From NCBI GenBank assembly GCA_022509205.1, contig JAFLTR010000004.1, forward strand, positions 1 to 64,000: a DNA stretch of 64,000 nt, written 5' to 3'. The DNA is from Muribaculaceae bacterium. GTDB taxonomy: Bacteria > Bacteroidota > Bacteroidia > Bacteroidales > Muribaculaceae. Of this stretch, positions 26,043 through 35,263 are shown one piece after another. How positions within the stretch are numbered: position 1 is the stretch's first letter; the number at the start of each line of letters is the position of its first letter. The position numbers were made by a program, and so were the translations under genes. The notes beneath the pieces were generated by a model, which had not been told where the DNA came from, made no database searches, and saw nothing but the letters and a program-made list of their open reading frames with translations.

Positions 26043-27362
26043 ATGGGAAGGTTAGTAGCAATAGTGGGACGTCCGAATGTGGGCAAATCCACTCTCTTCA
26101 ATAGATTGACACAGACACGCTCGGCTATAGTCGACGATACGGCCGGCACCACGCGCGACCGGCAATATGGTAAGGTAGACTGGTGCGGACAGGAATTTTC
26201 CATTGTCGATACAGGAGGATGGGTAGTGAATTCTGAAGATGTGTTTGAAGCTGAGATCAATAAGCAGGTGCATATCGCCATCGAAGAGGCCGACGTGATT
26301 CTATTCGTTGTCGATGCTTCCAATGGTGTCACAGACCTGGATGACAAAGTGGCTCAGATTCTCAGACGCTCAAAGAAGCCGGTGATTCTTGTGGCCAATA
26401 AAGAAGACAAGGGAGATGCCAGATTCAACATACCTGAATTCTATTCTCTTGGGCTCGGAGAACCTGTGGAGGTTTCTTCCGCCAATGGGAGCGGCACGGG
26501 AGACCTTCTCGATAAGATCATAGCCGACATGCCGGAACCTAAGGCAGACGACCAACCGGAAGACAATGTGGCGAAATTTGCTATCGTAGGGCGACCAAAT
26601 GCAGGTAAATCCTCCCTTATCAATGCTTTCATCGGTGAAGAAAGGCATATTGTGACTGATATCGCCGGCACTACACGTGACTCCATTTATCATCGTTACA
26701 ATAAATTCGGTTTCGATTTCTATCTTGTAGACACTGCCGGGATCCGTAAGAAAAACAAGGTGAACGAAGATATCGAATATTACAGTGTCATCCGTTCTAT
26801 ACGTGCCATCGAAGCAAGCGATGTATGTATCCTCATGATCGACGCCACAAGAGGTATAGAGTCGCAAGACGCCAATATCTTCTCACTTATCCAGAGAAAC
26901 AAAAAGGGACTGGTGGTGTGTGTGAATAAATGGGATTTGATCGAGGACCGTTCCCTGACGGCTCAAAAAAGATATGAGGAAGCTATAAGGAATAAATTCG
27001 CGCCATTCACAGATTTCCCGATCCTGTTTACTTCAGCCCTGACAAAACAAAGGATCTATAAGGTGCTTGAAACAGCCATCGAAGTCTTCAACAATCGAAA
27101 GAAAGTGATCCCGACTTCACAGCTCAACACCTATATGCTTGAGCAGATTGCCCAGACACCTCCTCCGGCCAATAAGGGGAAATTCGTGAAGATAAAATAT
27201 GTCACGATGCTTAAGGATTCCGTGATCCCGACGTTCGTTTTTTTCTGCAACCTGCCCCAATGGGTAAAGGAGCCCTACAGAAGATTTCTTGAAAATAAAA
27301 TCAGGGAACACTGGGATTTCACGGGGACACCTATCCAGATATTCATGCGTGACAAATCCTGA
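26043..27362 (+). CDS. der: Ribosome-associated GTPase Der (EngA)
   Basis: A 439-residue protein with two GTPase domains in tandem, needed for 50S assembly. The first domain has [13 protein letters not shown] and NKED; the second has [13 protein letters not shown] and NKWD. A KH-like C-terminal domain follows (from about 350; [21 protein letters not shown]). Length is standard. The pairing with era is common in Bacteroidales. A strong terminator follows. Confidence 0.98.
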   Translation: MGRLVAIVGRPNVGKSTLFNRLTQTRSAIVDDTAGTTRDRQYGKVDWCGQEFSIVDTGGWVVNSEDVFEAEINKQVHIAIEEADVILFVVDASNGVTDLDDKVAQILRRSKKPVILVANKEDKGDARFNIPEFYSLGLGEPVEVSSANGSGTGDLLDKIIADMPEPKADDQPEDNVAKFAIVGRPNAGKSSLINAFIGEERHIVTDIAGTTRDSIYHRYNKFGFDFYLVDTAGIRKKNKVNEDIEYYSVIRSIRAIEASDVCILMIDATRGIESQDANIFSLIQRNKKGLVVCVNKWDLIEDRSLTAQKRYEEAIRNKFAPFTDFPILFTSALTKQRIYKVLETAIEVFNNRKKVIPTSQLNTYMLEQIAQTPPPANKGKFVKIKYVTMLKDSVIPTFVFFCNLPQWVKEPYRRFLENKIREHWDFTGTPIQIFMRDKS

Positions 27363-27388
27363 TAACAGATTCTTTCTTAAATCATACG

Positions 27389-27434
27389 TCGACCCCTCTT
27401 TACACCTGTAAGTAAAGAGGGGTCGATTCTGTTT
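27389..27434 (+). terminator. Terminator after der
   Basis: TCGACCCCTCTTTA (27389-27402) pairs perfectly over 14 bp with TAAAGAGGGGTCGA (27413-27426), followed by TTCTGTTTTG. Confidence 0.88.
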
Positions 27435-27668
27435 TGTCACCTCCCCGGCATTTTATTTCCGGGTCTTGTTAGCATTAATGATGATTGTCTCAGACTTCAT
27501 CGGCCTATTGAAACTCGTCGAAATTCAAATGGCTTGATTTTTATAGAAATTAGAAAGGTTTATTAAAGAGTTTTTTACCAAACACTAAGGAATTTTATGA
27601 ACTTTTTAAGCTTTTAATCATTATAATAACAGAAGATAGTTATTATTAACATTAAAAAGCATAAGGTT
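27435..27668. other. Gene-free spacer after der
   Basis: I see no gene and no convincing consensus promoter in this AT-rich stretch. It must contain the promoter for the small membrane protein gene at 27669 if that gene is real. Confidence 0.4.
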
Positions 27669-27869
27669 ATGAAAGTAAGATTCAACAATACTCCTCTCGC
27701 AATTCTTGTTTTAATCATTGGAATTGCAATAATTGTGGCCGGAATATTAACGATGGCCCTCTACCACGACATGCAGTGGCAAAGTTATGTGATAATCGGG
27801 GTGATAATGCTATGTGCTATCTGGGCTATGCTTAATATCCCCTTTAAAATCACGATGAAAGATAAGTAA
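27669..27869 (+). CDS. Small two-helix membrane protein
   Basis: A 66-residue protein with two clear hydrophobic segments (about residues 9-31 and 40-58), short basic ends (KVRFNN at the N terminus, KITMKDK at the C terminus) and a short polar turn (YHDMQWQS). I do not recognise a family. Support for coding is the neat membrane pattern, the ATG start after an A-rich stretch and the fit of the frame between the der terminator and the convergent mutS. Small hydrophobic proteins of this type are common in Bacteroidales but mostly unstudied. Confidence 0.65.
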   Translation: MKVRFNNTPLAILVLIIGIAIIVAGILTMALYHDMQWQSYVIIGVIMLCAIWAMLNIPFKITMKDK

Positions 27870-27893
27870 CGCCCCAAGGGGCCGGATGAACCC

Positions 27894-30599
27894 TTATTTC
27901 CCGGTCAGTAGCCCCTGAAGATCATTAAGCATATTGAGAGCCTGAAGGGGAGTTAGACGCTCCACATCAATATCGAGCAATCTGTCCCTGATTTGGGAGA
28001 GCAAAGGATCATCAAGCTGGAAGAAACTCATTTGAAGAGCATCCGCTTCATTCTTTATATGTGACGTGTCTTTACGCGTCACTGTTTTTTTACTCTCTTC
28101 TCCCATGCCCTGCGCTCCTTCTTCAAGCTGATGAAGCACCTGTTCGGCTCTCTTCACTATCGAGCGAGGCATACCGGCAAGGCGGGCAACATGGATACCG
28201 AAGCTATGTTCCGAACCACCCTTCTCAAGTTTTCTCATAAACACTACCTTGCCATCAATCTCCTTCACGGACACATTATAGTTAGCGACTCTCGGGAATT
28301 TCCCCTCCATATCGTTAAGTTCATGATAATGGGTGGCAAAAAGAGTTTTCGGACTCACACGTCCGTTGTCGTGGATATGTTCCACTATCGACCAGGCAAT
28401 AGATATGCCGTCGTAAGTGGATGTCCCTCGTCCCAACTCGTCGAATAGTATAAGCGACCTGTGGCCCATATTGTTAAGGATGGATGCGGCCTCATTCATC
28501 TCCACCATAAATGTAGATTCTCCCGACGAGATATTATCGCTGGCTCCAACACGTGTGAATATCTTGTCCACTATACCTATATGGGCTGCTTTGGCCGGAA
28601 CGAAACTTCCCACTTGTGCCAGGAGAGTTATAAGTGCGGTCTGACGCAGAAGGGCCGATTTACCACTCATATTAGGTCCTGTGATCATCATAACCTGACA
28701 TCCCTTCCTTTCCCCGTCTTCAGCCGACGAATCCAACACGAGAGAATTTGATATATAGGATTCTCCGGGAGGCAATGTTCTTTCTATCACCGGATGCCTT
28801 CCTTCGGTGATTTCAAGCACAGTGGACTCATCCACCACAGGCCTGACGTATCCGAAGTCTTTGGCAACGTCTGCAAAACTCAAGAGGCAGTCGGTCATCC
28901 CAATGCTCAGGGAGGTACTGTTGAGATCGGTGAAACGTGTAGAAATTTTTTCTATCAATTCACGGAAAATACGCTCCTCTATCTGCGAAATCTTCTCATC
29001 AGCGCCCAGGATACGCTCCTCGAGGGCCTTCAGTTCCGGCGTCACATACCTCTCTGCATTCACCAGCGTCTGCTTCCTTATCCAATGATCGGGCACTTTC
29101 TCCTTGTGGGTGTTTCTCACCTCAAGATAATAGCCGAATACATTATTATAGCTGATTTTTAGTGAGGTGATACCGGTGGCCTGTATTTCCCGGTTCTGAA
29201 TCTCAAGAAGGGCATCCTTGCTATGGTCGCGCAATCGGCGCAACTCGTCAAGTTCGGCATCAATACCCGTTTTTATCACATTGGTTTTCCCAAAACTGTT
29301 GACAGTGTCGGGATCGATTGTTGCATCAATCCAGATTGCCACGTCGCGGATGTCGGGCATCCTTGCGGCAATTTCCGATTTTGTTTTATCCGGATTCTCC
29401 CCCAGTATGTTTTTCAGTTCTTCGGCACCCTTCACACTTTCTGAAAGCTGAAGCATCTCTCTCGGAAGAATTTTACCCGAAGCTACACGCGAAGAGATCC
29501 TCTGCATGTCTCCGATACGCTTCACAGCCCTCCTTGCCTTTTCGCGAGCTTCGTCATCGTTGAAGAAATCCTCCACTATATCCAGACGCCAATTTATCTC
29601 TTTAGGCTCCAGAATCGGAAACAGCAACCAGTTTGAGAGCTTTCTTCCTCCCATCGGCGAGAGGGTGCGGTCTAAAATGTTAAGAAGGCTTTTTCCTTCC
29701 GGGCTCAAAGGAGAAATAATCTCAAGATTCCTGACCGTGAACGGGTCGAGATGCATCACTCTCGAGTTGTCGAGGCGTGCCAGTCCGGTTATGTGTTGCA
29801 ACCCGGTGTGGCCGGTCAAATCAAGGTAATGAAGGATACTTCCTGCAGCTATTATGGCAAGACGCATGCCGGAGACGCCGAACCCTTTGAGCGATGAAGT
29901 GGAAAACTGTTTGAGCAGTCTTTCTTCTCCCGCCTGAGTGGTGTAGACCCAATCATCGAGCTCGAATATGCTCCCTTTATAGTGGAAATTCTCGGTGAAA
30001 TAGTCCCGGCTTCCCTTCATTCGTAAGATCTCCTTTGGACCGATCTTGGAGATTATACGGTCTATTGTTTCCACCGATCCTTCAGAACAGAGGAATTCAC
30101 CGGTAGAAATATCCAGGAATGCCACCCCTGCTTTGTTTTTCTCACAATATACGGCACCCAGAAAATTATTCTCCTTGCTATGTAAGGCCCCCGGAGAGGT
30201 ATTGACTCCCGGAGTCACCATCTCGGTGATTCCTCGTTTCACAAGTTTCTTAGTGAGCTTCGGATCTTCGAGCTGTTCACAGATTGCAACTCTTCTGCCG
30301 GCCCTCACGAGCTTTGGCAAATATGAGTCAAGGGCATGATGGGGAAATCCGGCAAGTTCCACGCTCTGAGCCTTTCCGTTGGCTCTGCGTGTCAGCGTAA
30401 TTCCAAGAATCTCGCTCGCCGCTATGGCATCGTCGCTGAAAGTTTCATAAAAGTCACCGACCCGGAAAAGCAATATCGCATCCGGATGTTTGCGTTTCAT
30501 CTCCATATACTGGAGCATAAGAGGCGTTTCAGCTATCTTTGCCAAGGCATTGTAAATTTTTCGGTTAAGGATATTGGGGCTGCCGGCATATTCAGCCAA
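27894..30599 (-). CDS. mutS: DNA mismatch repair ATPase MutS
   Basis: A protein of up to 901 residues that recognises mismatches and small loops. The N-terminal mismatch-binding region has LLFRVGDFYETFSDDA (the Phe-x-Glu intercalating motif lies in this family's DFYE stretch), and the ATPase domain has the Walker A motif TGPNMSGKS near residue 640, then DELGRGTSTYDG and the ATHYHEL switch. The start is uncertain: the longest frame begins with TTG at 30599, inside the end of mgtE; another TTG at 30545 would give MAKIAETPLM; the first ATG (30518) would cut into the conserved TPLMLQY region. A start upstream of 30518 is therefore likely. Confidence 0.96.
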   Translation of the reverse strand: MAEYAGSPNILNRKIYNALAKIAETPLMLQYMEMKRKHPDAILLFRVGDFYETFSDDAIAASEILGITLTRRANGKAQSVELAGFPHHALDSYLPKLVRAGRRVAICEQLEDPKLTKKLVKRGITEMVTPGVNTSPGALHSKENNFLGAVYCEKNKAGVAFLDISTGEFLCSEGSVETIDRIISKIGPKEILRMKGSRDYFTENFHYKGSIFELDDWVYTTQAGEERLLKQFSTSSLKGFGVSGMRLAIIAAGSILHYLDLTGHTGLQHITGLARLDNSRVMHLDPFTVRNLEIISPLSPEGKSLLNILDRTLSPMGGRKLSNWLLFPILEPKEINWRLDIVEDFFNDDEAREKARRAVKRIGDMQRISSRVASGKILPREMLQLSESVKGAEELKNILGENPDKTKSEIAARMPDIRDVAIWIDATIDPDTVNSFGKTNVIKTGIDAELDELRRLRDHSKDALLEIQNREIQATGITSLKISYNNVFGYYLEVRNTHKEKVPDHWIRKQTLVNAERYVTPELKALEERILGADEKISQIEERIFRELIEKISTRFTDLNSTSLSIGMTDCLLSFADVAKDFGYVRPVVDESTVLEITEGRHPVIERTLPPGESYISNSLVLDSSAEDGERKGCQVMMITGPNMSGKSALLRQTALITLLAQVGSFVPAKAAHIGIVDKIFTRVGASDNISSGESTFMVEMNEAASILNNMGHRSLILFDELGRGTSTYDGISIAWSIVEHIHDNGRVSPKTLFATHYHELNDMEGKFPRVANYNVSVKEIDGKVVFMRKLEKGGSEHSFGIHVARLAGMPRSIVKRAEQVLHQLEEGAQGMGEESKKTVTRKDTSHIKNEADALQMSFFQLDDPLLSQIRDRLLDIDVERLTPLQALNMLNDLQGLLTGK

Positions 30600-31965
30600 G
30601 CCCGAAAAGACCGATAGTCCAGGTAGACATGCTCACATAAATCAAGAGTCCCACCACATCATTGGTAATCTGAATGAAAGGACCGGTGGCGAGTGCCGGA
30701 TTTATATTGAGCCGTTCCAGCGTCAGGGGAACAAGAGTGCCGAAAACAGTGGCGAAGATCACCACGGCAAACAAGGAGATTGCCACTGACACCGACACTG
30801 TCCATTTCACCCCCGGGGGTTGGGTAAGTATGATATATAAGAAAACCACGCTGGAGATGACCACAGCGTTCATCAGGGCCACAAGACTCTCACGTCCTAT
30901 CTGAGTCATCGAGTTTTTAAGGTCGAGGCGTCCGTTGGCCAGACCCTGCACCACTATAGCTGAAGCCTGCACACCTACATTTCCGCCTGTGCCTCCTATC
31001 AAGGGGATAAAAATAGCCAAAGCCGTGATTGCTGCAATCTGAGCCTCGAAATTCCCTAAAATCAATGAATTGATGATACCTCCTACTATCCCTATCAGAA
31101 GCCAGGGGATACGGGCCTTTGTCTGAGCGAACACGGAGTCGGAAACGTCTACATCGGAAGCGATACCGGAAGCCAACTGGAAGTCGCGTTCGCTCTGTTC
31201 TCTCACTTCATCCATTACGTCGTCAACAGTAATCTGACCCACAAGGCGCCCTATACTGTCGATAACCGGCATCGCAACAAGGTCGTATTTCTCGAAATCC
31301 AAAGCCACCTCATCGATCGGTGTGTCTGTTCTCACCGAATGAGGGTCGGAGTCCATCACATGTTTGATTTTTGAAACTGAAGGATGGGTGATCATTTTCT
31401 GCAAAGGCAACACACCCTCGAGACGATTGTCATCATCCACAACATAGACATTATAGATATCATCGAGATCTTCAGCCTGACGGCGCATCTCTTTCAGACA
31501 GTCAGGCATAGAAAGATTCTCGTTGACCACGATCATCTCAGTGCCCATAAGACCGCCGGCCGTATCTTCGTCATACTGGAGAAGGTCGACGATATCTCCG
31601 GCCTGCTCCATGTCGTCGATATGCTGGATCACCTCTTCACGGTCTTCCTCATCGAGTTCCTGGATAAGGTCTACCGCATCGTCAGTGTCGAGCAAGTCGA
31701 TGAAATGACCGATCTGCTCCGGTTCCATTCCTTCAAGCAGTTTCTTACGGTCATCTTCATCCAGCTCCATGAGCACATCGGCCTTCTTCTCATTGTCGTC
31801 GATGAGATCGAAAAGCCATTCAGCCTCCCGCAGATTGAGCTTACGGAACAATTCGGCAATATCGGCTGCGTGAAGTTCACTGACCTCACGTCCTGCAGCC
31901 TCACTGTCGCCCCTCTCCACGAGCTCCTCGATCTGCTCTATGTCTGTTTCGCTGAAATCCTTCAT
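30592..31965 (-). CDS. mgtE: Magnesium transporter MgtE
   Basis: A 457-residue Mg2+ channel or transporter. The N-terminal superhelical MgtE domain (about 10-130; rich in Asp and Glu, with repeated LDEDDRKKLLEGM-like units) is followed by two CBS domains (about 135-255) and five membrane helices (about 285-455), with the family pore stretch FIPLIGGTGGNVGVQASAIVVQGLA. The N domain and CBS pair sense cytoplasmic Mg2+ and close the pore. Its stop overlaps the longest mutS frame by 8 bases on the same strand. Confidence 0.97.
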   Translation of the reverse strand: MKDFSETDIEQIEELVERGDSEAAGREVSELHAADIAELFRKLNLREAEWLFDLIDDNEKKADVLMELDEDDRKKLLEGMEPEQIGHFIDLLDTDDAVDLIQELDEEDREEVIQHIDDMEQAGDIVDLLQYDEDTAGGLMGTEMIVVNENLSMPDCLKEMRRQAEDLDDIYNVYVVDDDNRLEGVLPLQKMITHPSVSKIKHVMDSDPHSVRTDTPIDEVALDFEKYDLVAMPVIDSIGRLVGQITVDDVMDEVREQSERDFQLASGIASDVDVSDSVFAQTKARIPWLLIGIVGGIINSLILGNFEAQIAAITALAIFIPLIGGTGGNVGVQASAIVVQGLANGRLDLKNSMTQIGRESLVALMNAVVISSVVFLYIILTQPPGVKWTVSVSVAISLFAVVIFATVFGTLVPLTLERLNINPALATGPFIQITNDVVGLLIYVSMSTWTIGLFGLG

Positions 31966-31973
31966 TTCAATCG

Positions 31974-31981
31974 CAAAGTTA
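31974..31981 (-). promoter_or_regulatory. Candidate -7 element for mgtE-mutS
   Basis: On the minus strand TAACTTTG matches the -7 consensus only about 9 bases before the mgtE ATG. No clear TTTG is found at the -33 distance, so confidence is modest; the transcript would be nearly leaderless. Confidence 0.35.
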
Positions 31982-32034
31982 AAGAAAATTTGGCAATAAG
32001 GGAGACCATATTTGCGTTTTATACCCTAAGAGCC

Positions 32035-32067
32035 CGTCACCCAAACTCTGTCAAAACCGGGGTGACG
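32035..32067. other. Inverted repeat between mgtE and sprE/porW
   Basis: CGTCACCC (32035-32042) and GGGTGACG (32060-32067) are perfect 8-bp inverted repeats with a 17-base spacing in a divergent promoter region. No terminator is expected here, so an operator or leader hairpin of the sprE transcript is possible. Confidence 0.35.
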
Positions 32068-32114
32068 AGTTTTGAAGAGAGTCGACAAATTGAAGAAGGA
32101 GCCATCTTATATAA

Positions 32115-35100
32115 ATGAGCGGAAATAGCGTTTTCAATCAGTTTTCAATCGCAGGTAAATTCCCCGGGATAGCGGTGGCCGCTGTCCTGCTCTTTCTCAT
32201 TTGTCTCTCATCCTGCAGCCCGAAGAAAAACACTCCGGCTTCTCGTCAATGGCAGGCTTTCAACACCCGCTATAATGTCTATTTCAACGGTGAGGAGCAT
32301 TATAAGGAAACCCTTTCCGATCAGGAGAAAAACTATGAGGATGATTATTCCCGTCAACTTCTGATGCACCCTATCGAAGCCAAGGAGCAACCCAAGCTTC
32401 CGCAACCATCCGGAGATTTCACACGCACCATCGAGAAGATGCAGAAGGCTATCCAGCTTCATTCCATCACCAAGAAGCCTGTGAGACGCAATTCCTCTGC
32501 CAAAGAGAAGGCATTCAGGGCAAGGGAGGAATTCAATCCATTCCTCCATAACGCATGGCTGATGATGGGGCGAGCACAATACTACAACGGTGATTTCCTC
32601 GGTGCGGCATCAACGTTCCTTTATATCTCGAAACATTTTACCTGGCTTCCGAATGTTGTCACTGAGGCCCGGCTCTGGCAGGCACGATCCTATTGCGCTC
32701 TCAACTGGAATTATGAGGCGGAAAATGTAATGCACCTCGTAAAGGAGAAAGACCTGACCAACAAGAATCTCCGTTTCCTCTATAATTTTGTGGAAGCAGA
32801 CTATCTTATCCGCAACGAACGGCCTCAAGAGGCGATACCTTTTCTAAAGTTGGCGGCTCAGGCATCTTCCGGGACTCAGAAAACACGACTATGGTTTCTT
32901 CTGGGGCAGCTATATGAGCAAACCGGCCAAAAACAGGAGGCTTACATGGCTTTCAAGAAAGCCGAAGGAGGACCCGCAACACCCTACCGCACAAAATTTA
33001 ACGCCCGGATCAAGCAGAGTGAAGTCTTTGCAGGCAACGATATCCGAAAAGAAGTCAATTCTCTCAAGAGTCTAACCAGATTTGCACGCAACAGAGAATT
33101 TTTCGACCAGATTTATTATGCCATAGGTAATCTTTATCTGTCAAGGAAAGATACTGTCAAGGCTATGGAAAATTATCAGTTGGCTGTGAAATATTCCCAA
33201 CGGCAGGGAATAGATATGGCCCTTGCGCAACTGGCACTCGGAAATATCTATTTCGCCGAGAGAAAATATGTGGAGGCCCAGCCATGTTATGCAGAGGCAA
33301 TTCCACTACTTTCCGACACTTATCCAAACTATAAGCTTCTTAAAAGAAGAAGCGATGTGCTCGACGAGCTCGCAGTTTATGCCGGTAATGTAGTGCTCCA
33401 GGATTCCCTTATAGCACTGTCCAAACTCTCCCCTGAAGAGCAGGAGAAAGTTGCAAAGAGACTTGTGGAGGAACTTGAGCGACAGGAACGTCTCGCCAAA
33501 GAGGAGGCCGAAAGAGAGGAATTCCTTGCCCAGCAACAGCAATACGAAAACCTTAACGCCAATTCCGCCGCTATTCCCGGGTTCCAGGCCAACAGCGACA
33601 ACAGCTGGTATTTCTACAACACCTATACCAAAAATGCCGGCAAAACACAGTTCCAGAGAAAATGGGGTTCACGACGGCTCGAGGATGACTGGCGGCGCAG
33701 AAACAAAACCACCTTTACATTTGACGAACCGGAGAACGAAGAAGCCGAGGATGAAGAGGCACTGGAGATGGTGGCTGCGAATGATTCCGTGGCTGCTCCC
33801 GATGCCGATCTCCTAAAAAGGGAAAGCGACCCCCATTATATTGAATATTACCTGAAACAGATTCCGAAGACGCCGGAAGATATCGAAGTAGCCAACGATG
33901 TCATTCAGGAGGGACTTTACAATATGGGTCTCATCCTCAAAGACAAACTGGAGGATTTTCCGGCTGCACGTTATGAGTTTACGCGTCTTCAGGACCGTTA
34001 TCCCGAAAACGTCTATAGCCTCGATGTCTATTATAATCTTTACCTGATGGCAGCCCGCGAGGGAGATATGTCGCAGGCAGAGCAATGGCGGCAGATAATT
34101 CTGACTCGTTTCCCGGAATCAAACTATGGTCTGGCCATGCGTGACCCCGATTATTTCGAGCATCTTCGACAGATGCATCAAAGGCAGGAAACTATGTATG
34201 AGAAAGCATACGCCGCATATCTCGACAATGAAAATACAACTGTGCATTCCCTCACCCGGGAGATGGAAGCAAAATATCCGCTTTCTCCACTCTTGCCTAA
34301 ATTCGTGTTTATCGACGGCCTGTCTTATTTCACAGAAGGAGAGAATGAACTCTTTAAAGACCGGCTAACGGAACTGCTGCAGAAATGGCCAGACACGGAT
34401 ATGACCGAGATGGCTTCTTCAATTCTTAAAGGTCTTAAGGCCGGTAGAACCCTGCAAAGCTCAGAAACCAATTCCCGGGGTATGATTTGGCAGATTCGTC
34501 TTTCGGAGTCGCAAGAGGAGGAATTGGCCGAAGACGGATTGCCGGCTAATTTCGAACGCGACCCGGACGCTCCGCAATATCTTGTGCTTGCATTCCCGAA
34601 AGATTCCATCAATCCTAACACAGTTCTCTATGAGGTTGCGAGATTCAATTTCTCCTCTTTCATTGTGAAAGACTTCGATATGGAACAAATGAGTTTCTCC
34701 AATATCGGTTTGCTCATTATAAAGGGCTTTGCCAATTTGCGCGAACTGGAACATTATCGCACTGTGATGGAAAACTCCGACCTTAATCTTCCCTCTGAAG
34801 TCATGCCAATCATGATCAGCAAGGCAAATTTCGAGCTTCTGTTAAGAGAGGGACGCACATTCGAGGAATACTTCCGCTTCCGTGAACAAGACACAGTGGA
34901 TCAAGTAGAATCAGAAGTTCTCCAGGATCTCCCCATTGAAGAAGAGGATTCTCCGCCGTCAGAGGAAGAAGACCGGGCCATTGATGAAAATGCCTTAGAG
35001 GAGAGTGAAAATGAAAGCCCTTCACAGGATGTGAATCCGGAAGAGGAAGAAAATTCAATAGAAAATGAAAGCCCTGTAGAGGAAGAAAGCCCCTCTGCAG

Positions 35101-35120
35101 AGGAGGATCAGATCTCCTGA
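32115..35120 (+). CDS. SprE/PorW-like lipoprotein of type IX secretion
   Basis: A 1001-residue TPR-rich lipoprotein. The signal ends in LSSC (Cys near residue 34), followed by the family's typical start SPKKNTPASRQWQAFNTRYNVYFNGEEHYKE. Helical TPR-type repeats fill most of the protein (AWLMMGRAQYYNGDFLGAASTF, IYYAIGNLYLSRKDTVKAMENY, LAQLALGNIYFAERKYVEA). SprE/PorW is needed for type IX secretion in Flavobacterium and Porphyromonas and links periplasmic and outer-membrane parts. The final 75 residues are an unusual tail of Glu, Ser, Pro and Asp with near-repeats (EEEDSPPSEEED, EEEENSIENESPVEEESPS). The amylase at 19779-22628 is a likely client of this route. Confidence 0.85.
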   Translation: MSGNSVFNQFSIAGKFPGIAVAAVLLFLICLSSCSPKKNTPASRQWQAFNTRYNVYFNGEEHYKETLSDQEKNYEDDYSRQLLMHPIEAKEQPKLPQPSGDFTRTIEKMQKAIQLHSITKKPVRRNSSAKEKAFRAREEFNPFLHNAWLMMGRAQYYNGDFLGAASTFLYISKHFTWLPNVVTEARLWQARSYCALNWNYEAENVMHLVKEKDLTNKNLRFLYNFVEADYLIRNERPQEAIPFLKLAAQASSGTQKTRLWFLLGQLYEQTGQKQEAYMAFKKAEGGPATPYRTKFNARIKQSEVFAGNDIRKEVNSLKSLTRFARNREFFDQIYYAIGNLYLSRKDTVKAMENYQLAVKYSQRQGIDMALAQLALGNIYFAERKYVEAQPCYAEAIPLLSDTYPNYKLLKRRSDVLDELAVYAGNVVLQDSLIALSKLSPEEQEKVAKRLVEELERQERLAKEEAEREEFLAQQQQYENLNANSAAIPGFQANSDNSWYFYNTYTKNAGKTQFQRKWGSRRLEDDWRRRNKTTFTFDEPENEEAEDEEALEMVAANDSVAAPDADLLKRESDPHYIEYYLKQIPKTPEDIEVANDVIQEGLYNMGLILKDKLEDFPAARYEFTRLQDRYPENVYSLDVYYNLYLMAAREGDMSQAEQWRQIILTRFPESNYGLAMRDPDYFEHLRQMHQRQETMYEKAYAAYLDNENTTVHSLTREMEAKYPLSPLLPKFVFIDGLSYFTEGENELFKDRLTELLQKWPDTDMTEMASSILKGLKAGRTLQSSETNSRGMIWQIRLSESQEEELAEDGLPANFERDPDAPQYLVLAFPKDSINPNTVLYEVARFNFSSFIVKDFDMEQMSFSNIGLLIIKGFANLRELEHYRTVMENSDLNLPSEVMPIMISKANFELLLREGRTFEEYFRFREQDTVDQVESEVLQDLPIEEEDSPPSEEEDRAIDENALEESENESPSQDVNPEEEENSIENESPVEEESPSAEEDQIS

Positions 35121-35225
35121 TTATTAAACCTATAAAAATCAGTGCATAAGGTATAAGATTTGTGATAGTCAACAAATTTTATACTCAATGCCACATTTTT
35201 TATAGGTTTCTTTTTGCTTTTATAT

Positions 35226-35233
35226 TAGTTTTG
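35226..35233 (+). promoter_or_regulatory. Candidate -7 element of the GH32-MFS-fructokinase operon
   Basis: TAGTTTTG fits TAnnTTTG and lies 31 bases before the GH32 ATG. No TTTG stands at the -33 distance, as often seen when a hybrid two-component regulator recruits the polymerase. An 11-mer CATTTTTTATA (35194-35204) upstream is shared with the susC promoter region. Confidence 0.45.
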
Positions 35234-35263
35234 CCTTCGATAAATTTCCACCGAAAAAAAATC

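Noticed and set aside
27871..27882. GCCCCAAGGGGC as a terminator between the small membrane gene and mutS
   Set aside because: The loop would be only two bases and no T-run follows, so a stable hairpin is unlikely.
31989..32014. TTTG ... CATATTTG as a promoter for the sprE/porW gene
   Set aside because: The spacer is only 14 bases and the -7 box deviates, so it does not meet the consensus.
34901..35116. Repetitive GAA/GAG-rich DNA at the end of the sprE/porW gene as a possible tandem repeat array
   Set aside because: The units are imperfect and in frame; they reflect the acidic protein tail rather than a separate repeat element.
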